Shown: piece after piece, positions 19,904 to 29,548 of the stretch
Layout of the letters: every line of letters starts with the position of its first letter
How positions within the stretch are numbered: the first letter of the stretch is position 1
Source: Sphingomonas sediminicola
GTDB taxonomy: Bacteria > Pseudomonadota > Alphaproteobacteria > Sphingomonadales > Sphingomonadaceae
Direction of reading: 5' to 3'
DNA length: 64,000 bases
Assembly: GCF_014489515.1 (NCBI RefSeq)
Contig: NZ_CP060782.1
Coordinates: 1,426,001 to 1,490,000 of the forward strand
Made by a program: the position numbers and the translations under genes
The notes under the pieces: generated by a model
Seen by the model: only the letters and a program-made list of their open reading frames with translations
What the model was told of the DNA's origin: nothing
Database searches by the model: none

Positions 19904-21036
19904 TTAAGTCTCGAGCGCATGCTCCGGCGCCCGTTCGTTTCGGAAGATCTTCCAGACGCCGATGGTCAGCAGCGGCAGGACAAATACTGCGAGGAAGATG
20001 TAGGCCAGAGCCCGGTAGCCGTTGGCGATCAGGGCAACGAGGCCAAAGCGGCCCGCTGCGAACATGCACAATGCAAGCAATACCAGGCCGATGGTCAGGC
20101 GCGCGCGGTGTGACAAGGGAGCTCGGCCCCGAGATTCCCAAGCAATGTCGATGCGCTCGTTGATCGCGTGGACGGCGCTCGTCCCGCTTTCGAGAAGCGC
20201 CGAGAAGATCATAGCTTGAAACAGCAAGTGGAACCACGGCAGTCCCATGCGCTGCAGCAGGACATCTGACGGAAGCTGCGCGTCCTTGATGGCAGGATAG
20301 AAAGCCACCATCGGAATGAAGAACATAAGCGCCGGTAGCATTGTAAGCGGCCCAGCGAGCACGCCAGAGATCACTGCGTCGCGATCGCTGACGAGGTGCC
20401 GAAGCACGGGCAGAATGATTACTGCGCCGACCGTATTGTAGCTGGCGTACGTCAGGCCTCCCATCGCCCACCCGGCAGTTTCGGGGTGGGCCGCGAATGA
20501 CGGCGCGATCAAATGGCCGAACGAATAGAGCGCGAAGACGATGAAGAGCGCGTACACCCCGTAAAGGAGATAGGAGACGTCGCGGAAAAGGCGTTCGACG
20601 GCCCTGTTCCCGAACGCAACGACGCCCGCGATCCCGAACATGAGCGCAACCGTTCCGACCCATTCCGGCGCCCCGAACACCGCCCCGCGATCGCTCCCGC
20701 CGCCGCACCGTAAACGGCGAGGATCAGCACCACGAGAAGCAGGTAGGCCAGTTCAAACAGAATCCAGCCGGGACCGACAATCTCTCTGAAAAAGTTGCGG
20801 TAGTCGAAAGTTTGTAGCCGCCGTGCAATTACGAAGGTGATCACCGAAAGAAGGCTCATGATCACGGTCGCGAGGCCGATGGCCATCAGTCCACCGCGCG
20901 GCCCGGACGGCAGGAAGAATTCGGCGAGCTCGCGGCCGGTCGCGTAGCCCCCGCCGATCACGAACGCCTTGAGCGCAAGGCCGGGCAGCAGGATGCGCTT
21001 GAACCAAGTGTGCTCGGCGTTCGCTGCGTCGGTCAC
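19904..21036 (-). CDS. YkvI-like polytopic membrane protein (apparent frameshift)
   Basis: About 375 residues with roughly ten membrane helices. The start FKRILLPGLALKAFVIGGGY, then ATGRELAEFFLPSGPRGGL, is characteristic of the YkvI family, distantly related to amino-acid/cation (APC-like) symporters. Its function is not established. The C-terminal half starts APEWVGTVALMFGIAGVV in another frame; a G missing near 20690 (GCGGGGCGG) explains the break. GTG start 21036 overlaps the dgcN stop (GTGA), so it is translationally coupled to dgcN. An inner-membrane carrier for an amino acid or an N-acetylated product is a reasonable guess. Confidence 0.75.
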
Positions 21037-22100
21037 GCCTTCAGGCAATCCGTAATTAGCGCGTCGAAAGCCGGTCCGCCGCGAACCGGATCGGCAACTG
21101 GAAGCCCCAATCGAGCAGACTCCGCGTCGCATTGGGAGGTCGCATCCGCATCGCTCAACGAAGACGTGTTCAGAGAAATCCCGCCGCAACGGATTGCGGG
21201 ATTGGTCCGTCGTCCAAGCGAAATCGTGAGATCGATGATCTCCTCAACCGGCGGAACCGCGAAGTCTTCATCGCCGAGCAAGCGCGTTCGGCTTGGATCG
21301 TGGCACACGACGAACACGTCGGGCTGGCTGCCGTGCAACAGAGCTAGCGACACGCCGGCATAGGCCGGGTGAAGGATCGAGCCCTGCCCTTCGATCACGT
21401 CCCAGTGGTCAGGTGCGGCCGCAGGGCTCAGCAATTCAGCCGCCCCGGCCGCGAAATCGGAAACGACCGCATCCATTGGAATGCCGCCGCCGGAAATCAT
21501 GATTCCGGTCTGACCCGTCGCCCGGAAATCGGTAGCGACCCCACGCGCGGCAAAGGCGCGAGCGATCGACAGAGCAGTATATTTCTTGCCGAGCGCGCAA
21601 TCGGTCCCGACGGTAAGCAGCCTCTTGCCGCTGCGCTTGAGGCCGGTGGCGATTGGAATGTTCGCGGGCGGCGTTCGAATGTCGATCAGGCGCCGCCCGA
21701 GACGCTCCGCTGTATAGCGGAGCTCCGCGATTTGCCCGAGCTTCGCGTGCATTCCACTTACGATGTCGAGCCCCGCTTCAAGCGCATCGACCAGCGCAGG
21801 AACCCAGGCCTCGGCAATGAAGCCGCCCGAATTGGCAACGCCGATTACAAGCGCGCGAGCGCCCCGGTCGTACGCTTCCGACGGCGACAGCTTCGGCAGT
21901 CCGAGGCTGATCCGGGCGCTCGGAAGTGCATACTCGCCGATGCACAGTTCGGGCGCCCAGTCACGCAACCCGAACGCAGTCTTCGCAAAGCCCGCTTCAA
22001 CGGTGTCGCCGAGAAACAGGAGGTACGGGCGCGGCAGCTGCCCCACCCGCGCGTCCGACCTGTCCGCTGTCCGCGCTCGTTCCTCCACGCCCTGCGCCAT
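21033..22100 (-). CDS. dgcN: DUF1611 protein, DgcN-type N-acetyltransferase
   Basis: 355 residues. The N-terminal half begins YLLFLGDTVEAGFAKTAFGL and contains GVANSGGFIAEAWVPALVDA. The C-terminal P-loop-like half carries TVGTDCALGKKYTALSIARA and ATGQTGIMISGGGIPMDAVV. This is the DUF1611 architecture. A member studied in Pseudoalteromonas (DgcN) was reported to acetylate D-glutamate, feeding the racemase DgcA. A dgcA homologue is in the same operon here, which supports the assignment. It lies 10 nt after the TonB receptor stop, overlaps the YkvI gene, and shows no frameshift. Confidence 0.85.
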   Translation of the reverse strand: MAQGVEERARTADRSDARVGQLPRPYLLFLGDTVEAGFAKTAFGLRDWAPELCIGEYALPSARISLGLPKLSPSEAYDRGARALVIGVANSGGFIAEAWVPALVDALEAGLDIVSGMHAKLGQIAELRYTAERLGRRLIDIRTPPANIPIATGLKRSGKRLLTVGTDCALGKKYTALSIARAFAARGVATDFRATGQTGIMISGGGIPMDAVVSDFAAGAAELLSPAAAPDHWDVIEGQGSILHPAYAGVSLALLHGSQPDVFVVCHDPSRTRLLGDEDFAVPPVEEIIDLTISLGRRTNPAIRCGGISLNTSSLSDADATSQCDAESARLGLPVADPVRGGPAFDALITDCLKA

Positions 22101-22110
22101 TTAGCGATCC

Positions 22111-24319
22111 CTATTGGCGAACGCTGAAGGACAGACCGACCGTGCGTGGCCGGATGACGGATGCAGCGAGGTTCCCGTTGAGATCGCCGAAGAACCCGAG
22201 ATTCACGATCCCCGAGCATCGGTCAGGTTTCGCACGAAGGCGTCGAGACGGTAACGGCCAAATTCCAGGCCAGCATGGGCGTCGACCTGCCCGAATGAGT
22301 CCAGCTTCCGCTGCCCGTTTGTGGCGTCGAAATCGCTGAACCTCCGGCCAGTGTAGTGCCAGCTGATCCCTCCGCGGGCCGTCAATGAGTCGCTCAGCGG
22401 ATGCTCATACTCGCCGCCAAGCGTCCACTGCCATTTGGGATTGTAAGGCAAGGGATCGCCCTTGACGCCGCCGACGATGATTGGCGCGTCCTTCGTCAAA
22501 TATGCATCGACGTATGACCCATTGGCGAAAAGGGACAGGTTTCGGTTGGGATTGACGCCGACCGTCACCTCGACGCCCTTGCTTCGTGCGCTTCCGCCGT
22601 TGGTGTTGACGCCGAACCCTTCGACCTGTGCGAGGAGCTGAATGTCCTTCCAGTCGATCAGGAACGCGCTGGCTTCGAAGGTCAGCAGGCGGTCGTTCGT
22701 CTCGGTCTTCACGCCAAGTTCGTAGTTTGTCGTCGTATCGGGACCGAACTGCCGAGGCACGCCTTCCGGAGCGAGCGGCGAGACCGCATTCGGCCCGCCC
22801 GGACGATAGCCCTTGGCGACACGAGCATAGATCCGCGTGTTCTTGTTGGGCTTGAACGTGGGGGCGACCGAATAGGTGAAGACGTTGTCCGACGACTTTC
22901 CGTCGAAGCTGCTCGCACCACCAGCCAGGAGGCCGTCCGTTTTCTGCACTACCGACTGACTGTTGTGGCTGTAGCGGCCGCCCGCGGTCAGATCCAATTT
23001 CGGAGAAATGTGCCAAGTCGCATTCGCGAAGCCTGCATATTCCCGGTAGCGCGACGGCAGGGCGACAATGACGAGACCATCCAGGCCCGGGAACAAGTCA
23101 CCGGTCAGCGCATCGACCCGTACAGGTTCTGCGTCAACTCATTCTTCTCGCGCGTGTAGAAGCCGCCGACCGTCCACTCGATCGTCTGCTTTCCCGTAGA
23201 GGCCAGCCGTACCTCCTGCGTAAAGCGACGCTGGGTCATCCCCTGGTCGACCGCGGCGCCCAGCGGCACACCGAAGAAGAAGGTCAGCAGCGGCCCGTAG
23301 ACACTGCTTGCATCGACGACGGCCGTCTGATCGAGCGTGCCGTAACTTGTCGATGACACCAGCCCGACAGACCCGAAGTCGTAATCGATCGTCCCGTTGT
23401 AGATCCGATAGTCGATGTTGTTGGGCTGTTGCAGAACGCGCGACTGGGTCAGTCTTCCGTAGGCCGGCTTGAACGTGACGGGATCGAGATCGACCTCGTT
23501 CGTCCCATTGCTGCGGATGTTCTGGAGATGGACTGACGCCCGCACCGTCAGCCTGTCCGTTGGCCGTACGAGGAACGACACGCGTCCGCCGTAGGTCTTC
23601 CCGTCGTTGATGTCTTTTCCGAGGCTCGGGTCGTCGATGTAACCCGGGTCCTGGCGATAAAAGCCGCTCGCCCGGAAGGCTGCGTTATCCGAGAGCGGCA
23701 CGTTGACCGCAGCACGACCCCACCAGGCCGTGTCACCGTGAGAGACGCCCTCAACACCGAGTTCGGCGGCGCCCCCGAATGAACTCGTCCCCGGTTCCAC
23801 CGTCACGAATTTGACGAGACCGCCGAGCGAGTTAGCGCCGTACAGAGTGCCTTGCGGCCCACGCAGGACCTCGACCCGTGCAAGGTCGAACGGATCGATA
23901 TCCGGCGTGAGAATTGCACCGTTCGCAAGCGCGGTTGCCGAACCGAACGGCGTTTCATCCACGTACGTCGCGACGGTAGCACCGACGCCGCCGGTGTTGA
24001 CACCGCGCAGCACGATCCGGGAATTGCCAGCCTGGGTTTCGACGATGTTCGCGCTCGGAAGCCGGGTCAGGTAATCCGAAAACCGTGTCGCATGCAGGTT
24101 CTCGAGCGTCTCGGCGGTGACAACCGAAATCGACTGTGGAACGTCGAGCAGCGCCTGCTCACGCTTCTGGGCGGTGACGATGATTTCATCGCCTTCAGGT
24201 TGCTGTGCTTGCGAAGCCGCCGGCGCGTTTTGGGCGAGCGCCCCCGATGGCAAGCCAAGACAGAAGGCGGCTGCTGAGCCCAAGAGTGCAATTCGCGATG
24301 CGTTTCCGAGCCTAGTCAT
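22111..24319 (-). CDS. TonB-dependent receptor in the dgc operon (two apparent frameshifts)
   Basis: Signal peptide MTRLGNASRIALLGSAAAFC followed by LGLPSGALAQ. TonB-box region DEIIVTAQKREQALLDVPQS, plug motifs RIVLRGVNTGGVG and VEVLRGPQGTLYGANSLGG, then a barrel with FKPNKNTRIYARVAKGYRPG and PKWQWTLGGEYEHPL. Two breaks: near 23118, and near 22205 (GGGG run), where one added G extends the end to the expected barrel terminus GLSFSVRQ. The true start is ATG 24319 with GGGGAG upstream. It sits between the POT transporter and dgcN, so its ligand is probably a peptide or muropeptide (inference). Confidence 0.88.
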
Positions 24320-24418
24320 TTTCAACTCCCCTTGATCGATGGCCTGCGTCTCCGCGTCAGGCCTTGATGGCGCGGAACAGGCGCCGAAAATCTGCTCAGA
24401 ATTTGAATTCGTCGGACC

Positions 24419-25744
24419 TCAGGCATTTTGAGGCCTCGCAATTCCCTCCGGGACGTCGGTCAGATCGACGACGCCTGACTGCTGCGCCTGAGCGAGTATC
24501 CGCCTGGTCGGCCGGTCGAGCAGGTAAAGCATGACCGCCGCAGCGCTCGCGATTGCCGCGAGCAGTACGAAGAACTGGATGTGCCCGAGGTGGCTCCAAA
24601 GCCGCCCGACCTGTCCCGCCAGTAGGCTTCCACTGAAGATGGCGAGATACCAGGAGGCAACCGTGGTTGCGCCGAGCTTCGGAGGCGCGAGCCGGGCGAA
24701 CACGCCGAGGCCGTTGGGCAAGATGTAGAGCTCGCCCAGCGTGAAGATCACGAAATAGGTCAGCAGCCAAAGCCAGTGCGCGCGGCCACCACCGCTGAAT
24801 GCCTCGGCGCCAGCGATCAGGAGATATGACGCGGCGACTATCAGCGCGCCGCACGCCATCTTTTGCGTCGGCGACAATTCGCGTCCTTGCTCCGCCTGCT
24901 TTTTCCAGCGGGCCAGCAGCAGCGGGGTCATGACCATGACAAGAAGCGGGTTCAGCGAGAAGAACATTGCAGCGCCGATCTCGACACCGCCGATCACCCG
25001 ATCGACATCATCGCGCATCCACAGCGCGAACGTGTTGCCGATCTGCTCGTAAGCACCGCGGAAAATCGTCACAGCCAAGCCGATTCCGAGCAGCAGCAGG
25101 ACAGTGTCGCGGCCCCTGTGCGTCTGCTTGCTGGCGGGAAGCACCGGCTCCGCCTCGTTGCGTTCAACCGGCAGGTAGGGCTGGCCCCAGACGTAGATGA
25201 CGAGTCCCGCGAGCATTCCGACGCCGGCGGCTCCGAAGCCCCAGTGCCAACCGTAGGATTCGCCGAGGAATCCACAAATCAAAGGCGCGAGGAACGCGCC
25301 GAGGTTCACGCCGACATAATAGACGTTGTACGCCCACGGACGCCGCGGATCGTCGGCCTTGTAGAGGTCGTTGATCTGGCTCGGCAGGGTCGGAAGGAAC
25401 AAGCCGTTGCCGAGCGCAATGGTCGCCAGCGCGAAGTAAAAGGCGGGCTGGAACGCCATCATGAAATGGCCCGCCGCCATGATCGCCGCGCCGATGATCA
25501 CCGCGCGACGCTTGCCGAGCCAACGGTCCGCGATCGTCCCGCCGATGATCGGCGTGAAGTAGGCGAAGGCCGTGTAGAAGCCGTAGATGCTGGAGGCCTT
25601 CTCCTGCCCGAACAGCATCGTCGTCGTCATGTAATAGACGAGCAGCGCCCGCATTCCGAAGTAGGAGAATTGCTCCCACATGTTCGTGAGGAATAGGATC
25701 GTCAGTCCGCGCGGCTGACCGAACCAGTTCGACTTCTCACTCAT
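24419..25744 (-). CDS. POT/PTR-family proton-dependent peptide transporter
   Basis: 441 residues, about 12-14 helices, no frameshift. POT signatures are NMWEQFSYFGMRALLVYYM in helix 1 (the ExxER-type region is altered to EQFSYFGMR), GGTIADRWLGKRRAVIIGA and FFSLNPLLVMVMTPLL. Family members import di- and tripeptides with protons across the inner membrane. Its start overlaps the dgcA stop (ATGA). With the TonB receptor just downstream, this gives a complete route for small peptides across both membranes. Confidence 0.87.
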   Translation of the reverse strand: MSEKSNWFGQPRGLTILFLTNMWEQFSYFGMRALLVYYMTTTMLFGQEKASSIYGFYTAFAYFTPIIGGTIADRWLGKRRAVIIGAAIMAAGHFMMAFQPAFYFALATIALGNGLFLPTLPSQINDLYKADDPRRPWAYNVYYVGVNLGAFLAPLICGFLGESYGWHWGFGAAGVGMLAGLVIYVWGQPYLPVERNEAEPVLPASKQTHRGRDTVLLLLGIGLAVTIFRGAYEQIGNTFALWMRDDVDRVIGGVEIGAAMFFSLNPLLVMVMTPLLLARWKKQAEQGRELSPTQKMACGALIVAASYLLIAGAEAFSGGGRAHWLWLLTYFVIFTLGELYILPNGLGVFARLAPPKLGATTVASWYLAIFSGSLLAGQVGRLWSHLGHIQFFVLLAAIASAAAVMLYLLDRPTRRILAQAQQSGVVDLTDVPEGIARPQNA

Positions 25745-26747
25745 GCGGCCAGTACCGCGGCCGGAGTTCCCCAGACCTCATCGGGGCACCAGATCTGGCC
25801 GTCGCTGTAATGAACGCCCGGAACGCGATCTTCCTTGAGGAAGGTCGGTCCGTCGAGGTCGACGTAATCGCACAGCTGTCCGAGGATGAACGCCGGAGCC
25901 ATCGCAAGGCTCGTTCCGACCATGTTGCCGACCATCACGCCGAGGCCCAGCCGACGGGCTTCCTCGGCCATCAGCAGCGCCTCGGTAAGGCCCCCGCACT
26001 TGTCGAGCTTGATGTTGACCACCTGGAAGCGGCCGACGAGGCCCAGAACGTCCGCGAGGCCGAGCACGCTCTCGTCCGCGGCGATCGGAATCGGGCTCTC
26101 GAAGCCCTCCAGATCGGCTTCGCGCCCCGCGCAATCGGTTGCTCGATGAGGGACACGCGCTGTTCGCCCATCGCCGCTACGAGCGCGTCGAGCTGGCCGA
26201 CACCAAAGCCTTGGTTGGCATCGACCCCGAGCCAGACGTCCGGCCGGGCGTCACGGACTGCCGCTACGCGATTGATGTCGAGAGACAGTTCGCCGGTAAG
26301 CTTGAGCTTGATTGCGCGAGCATCGGCGTAGCGCCGCGCTCCTTCGGCCATCTTCGCCGGATCGTCCGCACCCAGAGTGAACGTGGTGATCAGCGGGCGC
26401 GGAACTTCGATACCTGCCAGCCGATACGCGGCAATTCCGGAACGGTTCGCTTCCAGCTCCCACAGGGCGCAGTCCACCGCGTTGCGGGCTCCACCGATAG
26501 GAAGGATTTGCCGAAGCTCCTCGCGGCTCTCGCAGGCTTCGATCGCCGAACGGTTCGCTTCCAGCGCCTCGACGATCTGCGGCGCTTGGTCGCCGAGATA
26601 ATAGACGCCGCCCGCCTCCCCCGCCCCGATGCTGCCCGTCTGTGAGCTCGACGACGACCAACTCCGAAGCCTCGAACACGTAGCCGGAGATCCGGAACGG
26701 GCGGCGAGACGGTGGGTCTCAATCCGGTAGGCGAGCGCCAGGCCCAT
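25741..26747 (-). CDS. dgcA: Enolase-superfamily racemase/epimerase, DgcA-type (three apparent frameshifts)
   Basis: Rebuilt sequence: MGLALAYRIETHRLA, RPFRISGYVFEASELVVVEL, GEAGGVYYLGDQAPQIVEAL, then the catalytic barrel. The superfamily set is complete: KLKLTG (KxK bases), WLGVDANQGF (Asp), SLIEQPIARG (Glu), AADESVLG (Asp, in the repaired frame) and VNIKLDKCGG (opposing Lys). This matches dipeptide epimerases and the N-acetyl-D-glutamate racemase DgcA. The FRISGYVFE start and co-location with dgcN favour DgcA. Breaks near 26710, 26628 and 26126 are each repaired by one G/C. The ATG overlaps the upstream hydrolase stop (TGATG) and the stop overlaps the POT start. Confidence 0.85.
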
Positions 26748-28765
26748 CAGTAGTTCGTCGCGAAGCCGATGAGATGATAGGTGAGCGCAACCCAGAGGAC
26801 GGTCAGTGCGGAGACGACCAACAGAGCGCTCCAGGCCTTGGCTTTCCAGGTCGCCTTCCAGCCGCCTTTCCGGCGCCAGACCGTCGCCGCGTACCAAAGG
26901 ATCGCCGCGGCGCCTCCGATGAAGGCGATGAAGCTGATCACCTGGACCGTCAGGACCACCGGCAGGAAGCTGACGCTGAGATAGTTTAGGTCGTCGAACA
27001 TCACCGAGATCATGACCACCCAACCGATCAAGGTCAGGAAGATGGCGGTGGCGGCGATGCGGCTGGCCCGATACGCCTTCAACTCACGACCCTCGAGTCC
27101 GAGCGCCGCACCGTAGCGGCGGCGAACGATCGCCCTGACCGGCCAGAAGAGCATGGTCAGGAAGAGGACTGCGAGACTGAGATAGGTCAGGGGGAGCAGC
27201 CAGGATGAGTTCTGGTACCAGGGCGTCCGGTCCCAGACGATGATCGGGGCAACGCTGCCAAGGCTGAAGCGAACCGCCTGGCCGTCGACGACCTTGGCGC
27301 CGAGCATCTCGTGGCTGTTTGCGTCGCGCCAGAGCATCGGACCGACGGCAACCCACTTGCGAGGCTGGCCGTTCAGTCCAAGGAACAGGCCGTCGGTCAG
27401 GACAGGTTCGCCGTCCTTGCCGACGCCGACCTTCGTCTGGCTGATGAAGTCGGTGATGCTGATAAAGCTGGAGAAGGACCGGCGCGAGGTCGACCAGGTA
27501 CCGGCGAGCTTTTCGGCATTCGCCTTTGCTTCCTTCGCAGCGAGCTTCCGGGTGTCGGCGGGCGCCGGGAAGTAACGATCGGCGAACTCCTCCAACAACG
27601 TGTTGCGAAGCGCATGCGCTGCGCCTTCCTTGCCGGGGCTGTTGAACGAGACGAACAGGCCGACGTCGTCATTCAGAAAGAGATGAAGGTCGCTGTGGAA
27701 GGCGACCGTGTCGCCGCCGTGCGAAATCACCGGATGACCGTTGATGTTCGACTGGTAGAAGCCGAGCGACATCTTCTGCAGGCCCGGAATCGGATCGTTG
27801 GCGGTGGAATGCATCAGCTGCGCCGTGGCCGGCTTCAGCAACGGCCCGCCGTTCGCGAGATGCGCGATCATGAAGCGGCCCATGTCGTCGCCGCTCGCCG
27901 ACAGGCTGCCGGCCGGCGCGACACCGACAAATTCATACCCGTAGGGCTTGTCGTTACCCGGCTGGTAGCCCTCGCCCATGAAGGGCTTCAGGTTTGCTGG
28001 AAGCGGCTGCCGGAAGGTCGCATACTTCATGCCCGTCGGCGCGAAGATATGGCGCTCTATGTAAGCCTCGAACGGCTCGCCCGAGACACGGCTGACGATG
28101 TAGCCCGCCAACGCCGTCGCCCAGTTGGAATAGGCCGGCGTCGTGCCCGGATCATAGACCCGCTTCGGCACCCAGCGCTTCAGGATCGTGTCGTAGGGAA
28201 CGTACTTCTTCTGATCGACTGCGATCAGGTCCATCACCTGCTCTTCGAACCCCGACGTGTGCGTCATGATGTTGCGAAGGGTGATCGGCTTGCCGTTGCG
28301 CGGCGGAATCTTGAAATCGAGGTACTTGTTGACGTCCTCGTCGAGGTTGAGCTTGCCCTGCTCGACCTGCTGCATGACCGCCGTCCAGGTGAAGAGCTTC
28401 GAGGTCGAGCCTGGACGGAAAAGCGTGGTGTGCGGGTCGACCGGCTTGCGCTTCTCGACGTCCGAGAAGCCATAGCCGCGGCTGGTCAGGATCTGGCCGT
28501 CCTTGACGACGACCACCACTGCGCCGGGAATGTCCGCACGGCCGATCGAAATCGGCATGTAGCCATCGAGCCAGGCATCCACGTTCTCCGCCGTCAGCGG
28601 TTGCGCGCTGCCAGTCGGGAGCGCCGGTTTTACGAGTGGCGGCTGGAGTTGGCTGGCGATCGGCGCGGGCTTTGGAACCAGCGTCGGTTGAACCGCCTGG
28701 GCGTATGCGCCAGACAGAAACGCAGCGCCAATGATGACCGAAACCAATGCAGCCGCTTTCCGCAT
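26747..28765 (-). CDS. Class C serine hydrolase with C-terminal membrane domain
   Basis: 672 residues, intact, first gene of the dgc operon. Signal peptide MRKAAALVSVIIGAAFLSGA. The catalytic domain has LFRPGSTSKLFTW (SxxK), TPAYSNWATALAG (YxN) and PVISHGGDTVAFHS (HxG). A lipocalin-like middle part is followed by about four membrane helices in the last 170 residues (WLLPLTYLSLAVLFLTMLFW and on), so the catalytic domain is tethered to the inner membrane facing the periplasm. Relatives include D-aminopeptidases, DD-peptidases and esterases; cleavage of D-residue peptides is inferred from context. An open N-terminal extension to 29017 is rejected because the signal peptide starts at 28765. Confidence 0.85.
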   Translation of the reverse strand: MRKAAALVSVIIGAAFLSGAYAQAVQPTLVPKPAPIASQLQPPLVKPALPTGSAQPLTAENVDAWLDGYMPISIGRADIPGAVVVVVKDGQILTSRGYGFSDVEKRKPVDPHTTLFRPGSTSKLFTWTAVMQQVEQGKLNLDEDVNKYLDFKIPPRNGKPITLRNIMTHTSGFEEQVMDLIAVDQKKYVPYDTILKRWVPKRVYDPGTTPAYSNWATALAGYIVSRVSGEPFEAYIERHIFAPTGMKYATFRQPLPANLKPFMGEGYQPGNDKPYGYEFVGVAPAGSLSASGDDMGRFMIAHLANGGPLLKPATAQLMHSTANDPIPGLQKMSLGFYQSNINGHPVISHGGDTVAFHSDLHLFLNDDVGLFVSFNSPGKEGAAHALRNTLLEEFADRYFPAPADTRKLAAKEAKANAEKLAGTWSTSRRSFSSFISITDFISQTKVGVGKDGEPVLTDGLFLGLNGQPRKWVAVGPMLWRDANSHEMLGAKVVDGQAVRFSLGSVAPIIVWDRTPWYQNSSWLLPLTYLSLAVLFLTMLFWPVRAIVRRRYGAALGLEGRELKAYRASRIAATAIFLTLIGWVVMISVMFDDLNYLSVSFLPVVLTVQVISFIAFIGGAAAILWYAATVWRRKGGWKATWKAKAWSALLVVSALTVLWVALTYHLIGFATNY

Positions 28766-28782
28766 TTTCTCTCCCCTGACAG

Positions 28783-28807
28783 CGATTTGCTCAAACGGGC
28801 CAAATCG
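28783..28807. promoter_or_regulatory. Candidate operator between the dgc operon and its divergent regulator
   Basis: A perfect 7-bp inverted repeat CGATTTG-N11-CAAATCG lies 18-42 bp upstream of the first operon gene and 80 bp upstream of the XRE-cupin regulator start. Its centre-to-centre spacing of 18 bp and its place in the divergent gap suit a dimeric helix-turn-helix protein. It has not been compared with a known site. Confidence 0.45.
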
Positions 28808-28886
28808 ACTTATCATGCCAACAAGTGTCGGATGAGGACATAATGAGCCTGATTGGAAAATTGTCAAACGCGCGGCGGCAAGCGCT

Positions 28887-29540
28887 GTGAGCGGGCCGAC
28901 GCTTGGCCAGATCATCCGCGACCTGCGGGCGAGAAAGGGCTGGACGCTCAAGGAGATGAGCGAGCAGAGTGGGATTCCGGTCTCGACCCTATCGAAGGTC
29001 GAGAACGGTCGGCTCACGCTGACTTACGACAAGCTCCAGCAGATGAGCGCTCGACTCAAGATCCGAATGTCCGACCTTTTTGCCGAGGTGGACCCGCAGG
29101 TTGAAAGCATCACCGCTCGCCGGAGTATTGGCCGGATCGATGACGCTGTCCGCGTGACGACGCCGAACTACGACTATTACTATCTGTGCCCGGAGCTTCG
29201 GCGGAAGCGCATGATCCCGATCGTGACCCGGATCGCGGCCAAGTCCCTCAACGAGTTCGGCGATCTCGTCCGGCACTCGGGCGAGGAATACATTCATGTG
29301 CTTGAGGGCAGCATCATCGTACATACGGAATTCTACGATCCGGTCGCGCTGAAGGCCGGCGAGGGAATCTACATCGATTCCAACATGGGCCACGCGTACG
29401 TGGCGGGCGAGGATTGTGAGGAAGCAGTCGTTCTCGGTGTCTGCTCGAGTGCGGACGAGGGCTTGATAAACTCGCTCATGAACATCCACGGTCCCGACGA
29501 CGAGGCGGAGTCAGAACGTAAGGCGCGACCCGCCGCCTGA
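28887..29540 (+). CDS. XRE-cupin transcriptional regulator
   Basis: 217 residues. N-terminal XRE helix-turn-helix (LGQIIRDLRARKGWTLKEMS, SGIPVSTLSKVENGRLTLTY) is followed by a C-terminal cupin barrel (HSGEEYIHVLEGSIIVHTEF, AGEGIYIDSNMGHAYV) that should bind a small ligand. It is transcribed away from the dgc operon and is the obvious candidate for its control; family members commonly sense amino acids or their derivatives. GTG 28887 is the start, since an upstream ATG at 28843 in another frame runs into a stop at the same place. The gene ends 8 bp from the convergent MFS gene, with a GCCTGA/TCAGGC dyad at the junction. Confidence 0.9.
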   Translation: MSGPTLGQIIRDLRARKGWTLKEMSEQSGIPVSTLSKVENGRLTLTYDKLQQMSARLKIRMSDLFAEVDPQVESITARRSIGRIDDAVRVTTPNYDYYYLCPELRRKRMIPIVTRIAAKSLNEFGDLVRHSGEEYIHVLEGSIIVHTEFYDPVALKAGEGIYIDSNMGHAYVAGEDCEEAVVLGVCSSADEGLINSLMNIHGPDDEAESERKARPAA

Positions 29541-29548
29541 CGTCCTGA

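Noticed and set aside
27311-28843. A 510-residue open frame on the plus strand opposite the membrane-anchored serine hydrolase
   Set aside because: Composition is the Arg/Val/Asp-rich type produced by the antisense of a high-GC gene; the opposite strand has a complete active site and signal peptide.
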